A stretch of 11,795 bases of DNA, taken from assembly GCA_017618475.1 (NCBI GenBank), contig JAFZUF010000027.1, forward strand, positions 1 to 11,795, read 5' to 3'. A model generated the notes under the pieces. The model was not told the origin of the DNA, searched no databases, and saw only the letters and a list, made by a program, of their open reading frames with translations. Below are positions 5,851-11,795 of the stretch, piece after piece. The stretch is from Clostridia bacterium. Lineage in GTDB: Bacteria; Bacillota; Clostridia; Christensenellales; UBA1242. The stretch's first letter is position 1, and each line of letters starts with the position of its first letter. Made by a program: the position numbers and the translations under genes.

Positions 5851-8485
5851 ATTTGCAAGTGATAATACAAGATCAGTGCGTAAGTTACAACGCATTGCTG
5901 ATTTAGTAATTGCCTTAGAAGATGATTATGCGGCATTAGATGACCACGCCTTAATTGCCAAGACCGCGGAATTCAAACAACGTTTAAGTCAAGGTGAAAC
6001 CTTGGACGATATTTTACCTGAAGCTTTTGCCACTGTGCGTGAAGCGGCCTACCGTGTTTTAGGACAAAAAGCGTATTATGTCCAAATCTTGGGTGGCATT
6101 GCCTTACACCAAGGTCGTATCGCCGAAATGAAAACTGGTGAAGGTAAAACCTTGGTTTCTACAATGCCGGCGTATTTAAACGCTTTGGCCGGTAAAGGGG
6201 TGCACATTGTTGAAGTCAACGAATATTTAGCCAAGCGTAACAGCGAATGGATGGGCAAAGTCCACCGCTTCCTAGGTTTGACCGTGGGATTAAGTCTTTC
6301 ACACGCGACTCCGGACATCAAAAAACACGCCTACAGTCAAGACATTACCTACGTTACCAGCAGTGAAATTGGTTTTGATTATTTGCGTGACAACGTGGCA
6401 CACCACAAAGAAGAACGCGTGCTGCGTGGTATGAACTATGCCATTATCGACGAAATTGATAGTATCTTAATCGATGAAAGTCGCACCCCATTAATCATGT
6501 CGGCACCAACCAAGGACAACAGCGAACTTTACAAAGTTGCGGATAAATTTGCCCGTTCCTTGACACCGGACGATTACGAAATTGACTTAAAGGAACGTGC
6601 GGTACGTTTTACCGAATCAGGTTTCCAAAAGGCTGAACGCACCTTCAATATTGAAAATATCAGCGATGCGAACAACATGGAACTAAACCACTTCCTTAAC
6701 AACGCGATGAAAGCGCACCACTTGTTCACACGCGATGTTGACTACATTATTAACGCGCAAAAAGAAATTATTATTATCGACCAAAACACCGGCCGTGCGA
6801 TGGTGGGTCGCCGTTACAGTGACGGATTACACCAAGCGATTGAAGCCAAAGAAGGTGTGCCAATTAAAAACGAAGACAAAACGGTCGCCACGATTACCAT
6901 TCAAAACTTGTTTAAATTGTTCCGCAAATTGTCAGGTATGACCGGTACCGCCAAAACAGAAGAAGATGAATTCAAAAAAATCTATGGTATCGACGTTGTC
7001 GCAATTCCCACGAATAAGCCGGTCATTCGTGAAGACGCGCCCGACGTAATTTTCCAAAATATGGAAAACAAATTGGCAGCAATTTACGAAGACGTACTTT
7101 ATCGTTACGAACGCAAACAACCAGTTTTAATTGGCACCACCACAATTGAACACAGTGAAGAAATTTCCCGCTACTTAAAATCTAAAAAAGTTCCACACGT
7201 CGTTTTGAACGCCAAGAACCACGAAAAAGAAGCTGATATTGTCGCCAGCGCGGGTCGTTTAGGCAGCGTAACTATTGCCACCAACATGGCTGGTCGTGGT
7301 ACCGATATTCACTTAGGCGGTAACCCCGAACACATGGCAATGACACAGTTAAAGAAAGACGGACTCACCGACCAAGAAATTTACGATGCCACCGCCTACT
7401 TTGAAACCAAAGAGGAAAAGATTTTGGCGCACCGCCAATTATTCAAAGACTACCTGGCACAATTCAAAAAGGAGACCGATGCTGAACGCTCCAAGGTAGT
7501 TGAATTGGGTGGTTTACACATTATCGGTACCGAACGTCATGACAGCCGTCGTATTGACAACCAATTACGTGGACGTGCCGGCCGTCAAGGTGATCCGGGC
7601 AGTTCAATATTCTACATTTCGTGTGATGATGAAATTATCAAACGTTTTGGTAAAGACGTCATCAGCGGCACCATGCGTTTCTTAAACTTGGACGATGTTC
7701 AAAGTAAAATGATTACACGCTTATTTGAACGAGTGCAAAAACGCGTGGAAGGTTACTATTTTGACAGCCGCCGTGTCACATTTGAATATGACAACGTCTT
7801 GAACGACCAACGCATGGTGATTTATCGTGAACGTGACAAAATCTTAGACGGTGAAAACGTTCACGAACAAATTATCAAATGTTTCCCCGACATTGTATAT
7901 AACGTGGTCAGCCAAGCCATTGATCCCATGAGCCACTACACCGAATGGGATTTAACCAAAGCCAACCAAATTTTATCTGATAAATTATTTGGTACGCACA
8001 CCGAATATTTGGATGCTGAAAACACCGACAAAGCCAACTTTAACGATGTCTACGAAATGGTTTTGGATGCGGTTAACGAACAATACGAAGCCAAAATTGA
8101 AAAGCTGACAGCAGACGGCTTTAACTTTGACGCTTTTGAACGCGACGTTTTACTTTCCATCGTGGATAAAAAATGGGTGAACCACATTGATGCCATGGTC
8201 AACTTACGTAACGGTATTGGCTTGCGTGGTTACGGCGGAAAAGATCCGTTAGCGGAATATCGTCGCGAAGCCATCGGCATGTTCAACCAAATGATTGACG
8301 AAATCAACAACGAAACCGCCACCTTCCTGTTCAAAGTACGCATTGAACGTAAAGACCCACCGAAACCGGTACAGCGTCCCATCATCGTTAAAAACGTTAA
8401 CTTAAAAAAAGTTGGACGCAACGATCCCTGTCCCTGTGGCAGCGGCAAAAAGTACAAAAACTGCTGCGGCAACAATGCTGATTAA
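5843..8485 (+). CDS. secA: Protein translocase ATPase SecA
   Basis: SecA is the motor that pushes unfolded preproteins through SecYEG at the cytoplasmic membrane, using ATP. The 880 residues fit the family. The Walker A motif MKTGEGKT is at 96-103 and the Walker B/DEAD-like DEID at 203-206, followed by SILIDESRTPL. The second helicase half is clear (TNMAGRGTDIHLGG and DNQLRGRAGRQGDPGSS), and a C-terminal zinc-binding tail has CPC (863-865) and CC (874-875), used for SecB or lipid contacts in other species. The start MGLFASDNTRS is chosen because it fits the short N-terminus of the family and follows a perfect -10 box; the 38 codons open upstream cross the promoter and show no similarity. It is a single-gene unit ending at its own hairpin. 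prfB, which often follows secA, is absent here. Confidence 0.97.
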   Translation: MGLFASDNTRSVRKLQRIADLVIALEDDYAALDDHALIAKTAEFKQRLSQGETLDDILPEAFATVREAAYRVLGQKAYYVQILGGIALHQGRIAEMKTGEGKTLVSTMPAYLNALAGKGVHIVEVNEYLAKRNSEWMGKVHRFLGLTVGLSLSHATPDIKKHAYSQDITYVTSSEIGFDYLRDNVAHHKEERVLRGMNYAIIDEIDSILIDESRTPLIMSAPTKDNSELYKVADKFARSLTPDDYEIDLKERAVRFTESGFQKAERTFNIENISDANNMELNHFLNNAMKAHHLFTRDVDYIINAQKEIIIIDQNTGRAMVGRRYSDGLHQAIEAKEGVPIKNEDKTVATITIQNLFKLFRKLSGMTGTAKTEEDEFKKIYGIDVVAIPTNKPVIREDAPDVIFQNMENKLAAIYEDVLYRYERKQPVLIGTTTIEHSEEISRYLKSKKVPHVVLNAKNHEKEADIVASAGRLGSVTIATNMAGRGTDIHLGGNPEHMAMTQLKKDGLTDQEIYDATAYFETKEEKILAHRQLFKDYLAQFKKETDAERSKVVELGGLHIIGTERHDSRRIDNQLRGRAGRQGDPGSSIFYISCDDEIIKRFGKDVISGTMRFLNLDDVQSKMITRLFERVQKRVEGYYFDSRRVTFEYDNVLNDQRMVIYRERDKILDGENVHEQIIKCFPDIVYNVVSQAIDPMSHYTEWDLTKANQILSDKLFGTHTEYLDAENTDKANFNDVYEMVLDAVNEQYEAKIEKLTADGFNFDAFERDVLLSIVDKKWVNHIDAMVNLRNGIGLRGYGGKDPLAEYRREAIGMFNQMIDEINNETATFLFKVRIERKDPPKPVQRPIIVKNVNLKKVGRNDPCPCGSGKKYKNCCGNNAD

Positions 8486-8510
8486 AACAATCAAGTTGAC
8501 AAATTAAAAC

Positions 8511-8545
8511 AAAAATCGGGTGAATTAATTAAACCTGATTTTTTT
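8511..8545. terminator. Bidirectional intrinsic terminator between secA and the ABC pair
   Basis: The arms 8511-8521 (AAAAATCGGGT) and 8533-8543 (ACCTGATTTTT) pair over 11 positions, including one G-U in RNA, around an AT-rich loop of 11 bases. On the plus strand seven Ts (8539-8545) follow the stem, ending secA. On the minus strand the stem is followed by TTTTTGTTTT, ending the converging ABC genes. Confidence 0.85.
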
Positions 8546-8558
8546 ATGCAAACAATTT

Positions 8559-10262
8559 TCAAATATGACAACGGCGATAATACTCGCCTTTTGCTGCCAT
8601 TAATTCATTATGGGAACCATATTCTACAATGCGACCACCTTTACAAACATAAATACAATCGACATTTTGAATTGTCATTGCATTGCTGGTTACGATTACG
8701 CGCGTACGATTTTTTAATTTATTAATAATTATATCATTACATTTTTTTTCGGAAGCAGTATCAAAACAATTCAAAGCACGGTTTAAAATTAATAAATCAG
8801 GAGCATGTAATACGGTACGCGCCAAGTTTACCGACTGTTGTTCCATATTGGTCAACATGACGGTATTTTCGGTAATATGTGTTTGATAACCATTAGGTAA
8901 CAAACGAATAAACTGATCAAAACCAAACATGCGGGCAGCTTGAATTACGTTTTCCGGTAAAGTCTTACCCACTCCATACATAATATTTTCGGCAATACTG
9001 CCATCAATTAAGAATGGACGATCAGAACACATACCAATTCGTTCGTAAAATTTTTTACTACGGATGCGAGCTAAATTAATGTCATTAACTTTAATTTCAC
9101 CACTCTTTGGTAATTCCAACTTTGCCATTAAATCCACGATTGCCGAACCAGTACCACTTTCCTCTTCCAGGAACGCCACCGTACTGCCAAACGGAATTTC
9201 AAAAGTAATGTCTTTAATTTTTTCAGTTGATACATGATTGAAAATGATGTTGCCGTCAATACGCTTGATATTAACATCTTCATCCGCGGTAACATCATCT
9301 GGACAATCAATAATTCCAAAGAAAACTTGGGCAAAGCTTTCGGTTGGTTGAATAATATTTGATGCCGTTGTAATAATCTTGGTATTAGATAAGAAACGGG
9401 AACTGTACAATAGGAATGCGGGCAAAATTGCAAAGTCAGCCATTGATAAATGGCCATTAATTGCCAAAATACCGAACACAACGGTAATTGCTAAATACAT
9501 AAAATTAGACAAGAAATTAATGTATGTTTCATTTAACCCAATGACAGTATCCACCGCAATTACTCGTTTACCCGTATTAATTGATTGAAACTCATCATTT
9601 CCTTCAAGCCCATTTTCTTGGAAAAAGCCATGCAATGTGGCGTGTTGTTCCACAAAGTTATAAATGCGTGAACTACTTTCTTCTTTACGTGTGTAATAAA
9701 TTTGTGTTTTGCTAACCACAATACGGGCAATAATTAAAGTAATAGGTAACAAAGAAATAACCAAGAAACTTAACGTAACGTTTAATGATAGCATCATAAT
9801 AATGTTTAAAATAAAGAAAAATACGGTTCGCGCAATTGAATAAACCATCGCCAAACATTCCTGCAACAATTTACGTCCGACCGCCATACGGTGCGTTGTT
9901 TCGCTGATTTCAAATTGCTCAATAAAGGACAATGGTACGACGTCCAATTTATGACGCGCATCATTCATAATTCCTAAGGTAACCCGATATTCGTAATTAA
10001 TGATAATACACTTACAAACTAACGCAAACGTTTCAGACAAAATACATAAAATCAAATACAAAATTAACGGCTTTAAAACAACAATTAAATTGTGATGCAA
10101 GCCCCAATCTTCAAATTGGTTTAAGGCTTGCTCTAACAAATTAGGCATATAAGAATACAAAGCAATACCCACCAATCCAGCCACGATGATTATCAAAATC
10201 CGCCACTTTAAAGGCTTAAAATAGCTCATCACACGCATAAAAATTGATTGTTTACGTTTCAT
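8559..10262 (-). CDS. ABC exporter-like protein with degenerate ATPase motifs (half A)
   Basis: The 567-residue layout is that of a type I ABC half-exporter. Membrane segments lie at ~20-42, 57-85, 137-183 (two) and 247-295 (two), followed by a nucleotide-binding domain (~335-567). The NBD aligns throughout, but the ATPase residues are lost. The Walker A region reads EEESGTGSA (366-374) with no lysine. The Q-loop reads CSDRPF with D414 for Gln. The signature is LTNME (470-474) for LSGGQ. Walker B reads LLILNR (490-495), with Asn for Asp and Arg for the catalytic Glu. S526 stands at the H-switch. Flanking consensus remains (GSIAENI, NLARTVL, VEYGSHNEL), so this is not random decay. It starts at an ATG overlapping the upstream stop by 4 bases with a strong Shine-Dalgarno site, so the two halves are probably made in equal amounts as a heterodimer. 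ATP hydrolysis is not expected; substrate and role are unknown. Confidence 0.85.
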   Translation of the reverse strand: MKRKQSIFMRVMSYFKPLKWRILIIIVAGLVGIALYSYMPNLLEQALNQFEDWGLHHNLIVVLKPLILYLILCILSETFALVCKCIIINYEYRVTLGIMNDARHKLDVVPLSFIEQFEISETTHRMAVGRKLLQECLAMVYSIARTVFFFILNIIMMLSLNVTLSFLVISLLPITLIIARIVVSKTQIYYTRKEESSSRIYNFVEQHATLHGFFQENGLEGNDEFQSINTGKRVIAVDTVIGLNETYINFLSNFMYLAITVVFGILAINGHLSMADFAILPAFLLYSSRFLSNTKIITTASNIIQPTESFAQVFFGIIDCPDDVTADEDVNIKRIDGNIIFNHVSTEKIKDITFEIPFGSTVAFLEEESGTGSAIVDLMAKLELPKSGEIKVNDINLARIRSKKFYERIGMCSDRPFLIDGSIAENIMYGVGKTLPENVIQAARMFGFDQFIRLLPNGYQTHITENTVMLTNMEQQSVNLARTVLHAPDLLILNRALNCFDTASEKKCNDIIINKLKNRTRVIVTSNAMTIQNVDCIYVCKGGRIVEYGSHNELMAAKGEYYRRCHI

Positions 10263-11795
10263 GCGGTTTGCCCCTCCTTAGGTGTGGACTGTAAAAAGAA
10301 ATCCGCATATTCTCGACTGGCAACCAATAATGCCGCGTGTGTACCTTTCAAATAACTATGGTCAGTTTTCGCAAAGAAAACCTCATCAGCGCCTTCACAA
10401 ATTAAATGATTGGTTGTGGTAAAAATACAAGCCTTATTTTCGTTACGTAATTTCTTTAAAACACTTTGCACAACATCATTTGACAAATTAATAAAGCTAC
10501 CGTCAAAAATGTAAAATTCAGCGGGCTTTAAAATACAGCGTGCCACATTGATTAGTGCTTTAACATGTTGCGGTAAAGGTGAACGTACTGACAGTTCGGT
10601 GTTCAAGAAAGACGGCAACACCGCTAAATTTGCGGCACCGATTTCATTAAAAGTCGCTAAGATTTGTTCATCGGTAGCATTTGGGTTGAACAATTTAATA
10701 TTATCACGCACAGTGCCGTTCACAAATTCAGGATATGTTGGGCAATACGAAATAATTTTCGCACGATAATAATGCTTATTAATTTCTTTTACGTTAATGC
10801 CATTAACCAAAACCATACCCGCCGTCGGCTCAATATAACGTAATAAAACCTTTATCAAGGTCGAACGACCAGTACCGGCTTCACCACAAAAAGCCAACAT
10901 TTTACCTTTTTGTAACTCCATTGATAAATTTTCAATTGTTTTACGACCATTAAAAAAATGGTGACTGACCTGATACATTACTAGAGAACTACCATACGTT
11001 GTATCAAGTTGTATAATGCCGTTATCCACATCTTCTTCCGGCAATTTCATAAATTGATCAATGCGTTCATAAGCAATACGTCCACGAGTCATTGGATTAA
11101 TCAATAATTTAAAAATATTCAAAGTTGCCGCTGAACACAAGGTTATATATTGCAAAATTGTATTCAAAATAACTAACTGTCCGGCAATATTTTGCGCATC
11201 TGCCGATAAGGCTCCGAATAAAATAATGCCAAAAGTTGCAACGCCAAAAATGATATTATTAGTGCATTCAAAAATGTGTTTTGATTGATCAATATCATAA
11301 ACCTCACGTGATAAAACTTCGTTTTGACGAGCAGCATCTTTCATTCGTTCAGATTGTTTACTCAAAATACGAATATCACGTGCTCCCGCGATGCTTTCAC
11401 GAGTTGCCACAAAGGATTTATCGTAAGCATCCACTGCGGCGGGCATGCGTTTCATAATTATAGTTCGATGAATAATTAAAACAATAATTTCAATAAAAAC
11501 AGCACCTAAAATAAACAAAACATACATTGGCGACAAAGTCATAATTAAAATACAACTACCTAAAATTGTTACAAGCAAATAAACAGCAGCTTGCAGAAAT
11601 TGTTCATGTCGGTACTTTACCCAATAAGTATCTTCTACCATGGAAGACAAGAACTTACTGGTACCATATTCATACAAAACATTGGTTGGTACGCGGGTCA
11701 TTTTATCATAAAGCATCTGGCGCGCGTTGGAACGACAATGAATACCATAAACTGCCACACGATTACGCGCAAAAAGTGAAACAAAAAAAATCACA
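10259..11795 (-). CDS. ABC exporter-like protein with degenerate ATPase motifs (half B), 5' end missing
   Basis: 511 codons are visible. Judging from half A and the family, some 60-75 N-terminal residues with the first membrane helix lie beyond the right edge, so the GTG at 11794 is not claimed as a start. Visible residues ~70-110, ~178-196 and ~205-235 are membrane segments; the NBD runs from ~265 to ~495. Its motifs are less damaged than those of half A but still abnormal. Walker A GEAGTGRST (304-312) has Arg for Lys. The Q-loop CPTYP has Thr for Gln. LPQHV (407-411) stands where LSGGQ should be. Walker B FYIFDG (427-432) keeps Asp but has Gly for the catalytic Glu. T461 replaces the H-switch His. 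Conserved spacers such as NGTVRDNI and INVARCIL remain. It overlaps half A by ATGA. It might still bind nucleotide; turnover is unlikely. Confidence 0.85.
   Translation of the reverse strand, partial: VIFFVSLFARNRVAVYGIHCRSNARQMLYDKMTRVPTNVLYEYGTSKFLSSMVEDTYWVKYRHEQFLQAAVYLLVTILGSCILIMTLSPMYVLFILGAVFIEIIVLIIHRTIIMKRMPAAVDAYDKSFVATRESIAGARDIRILSKQSERMKDAARQNEVLSREVYDIDQSKHIFECTNNIIFGVATFGIILFGALSADAQNIAGQLVILNTILQYITLCSAATLNIFKLLINPMTRGRIAYERIDQFMKLPEEDVDNGIIQLDTTYGSSLVMYQVSHHFFNGRKTIENLSMELQKGKMLAFCGEAGTGRSTLIKVLLRYIEPTAGMVLVNGINVKEINKHYYRAKIISYCPTYPEFVNGTVRDNIKLFNPNATDEQILATFNEIGAANLAVLPSFLNTELSVRSPLPQHVKALINVARCILKPAEFYIFDGSFINLSNDVVQSVLKKLRNENKACIFTTTNHLICEGADEVFFAKTDHSYLKGTHAALLVASREYADFFLQSTPKEGQTA
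10271..10279 (-). promoter_or_regulatory. Strong Shine-Dalgarno site of ABC half A
   Basis: AAGGAGGGG on the minus strand lies 8 bases before the ATG at 10262, inside the last codons (Lys-Glu-Gly) of the upstream ABC gene. It is the strongest Shine-Dalgarno site in the window and contrasts with the promoter-proximal genes, which have none. Confidence 0.85.

Noticed and set aside
8496..8501. TTGACA after secA, possible -35 of a plus-strand promoter.
   Set aside because: No -10 box lies at a suitable distance, and the terminator hairpin follows at once with only a minus-strand gene beyond.

Overview
The window reads as chromosomal DNA of an endospore-forming member of the Bacillota (low-to-mid GC Gram-positives, Clostridia- or Bacilli-like). 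The main reasons are a complete SpoIIE, a Spo0A-type promoter in front of it, a SecA with the usual zinc-binding tail, and a comEC-holA pair in the usual Firmicute order. Seven protein genes are supported: five complete inside the window among those at its ends or interior, plus two cut by the edges. Coding density is very high. No stretch over 300 bases lacks a gene, and I see no tRNA, rRNA, CRISPR array or insertion sequence.

Layout. Bases 1-5719 hold five minus-strand genes. In transcription order they are spoIIE, recR, an unrecognised 351-residue charged protein, a short comEC and holA (which runs off the left edge). recR has its own promoter in the 34-base gap after spoIIE. From recR onward the genes overlap or lie within 10 bases, so recR-orf351-comEC-holA looks like one operon for recombination, DNA uptake and clamp loading. 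A 123-base divergent region (5720-5842) separates spoIIE from secA. It holds a spoIIE promoter with a 22-base spacer and a helically phased set of Spo0A-like boxes, and, facing the other way, the secA promoter. secA (5843-8485) is alone in its unit and ends at a hairpin terminator that also works in the opposite direction. Bases 8559-11795 hold two overlapping minus-strand genes for ABC-exporter-like proteins; the upstream one is cut by the right edge.

Two points stand out. First, the two ABC proteins keep the full fold (six-helix membrane domain plus nucleotide-binding domain), intact reading frames and tight coupling. Yet in both of them the Walker A lysine, the catalytic glutamate, the Q-loop glutamine, the H-switch histidine and the LSGGQ signature are all changed. 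No normal ATP site could be assembled from the pair, so this looks like a maintained 'pseudo-ABC' heterodimer. The pair is also much more AT-rich than the rest of the window. Second, all three transcription units whose beginnings are visible (spoIIE, recR, secA) have a -10 box ending only 5-6 bases before the ATG, with no Shine-Dalgarno site. This predicts leaderless mRNAs, although two operon-internal genes do carry Shine-Dalgarno sites.
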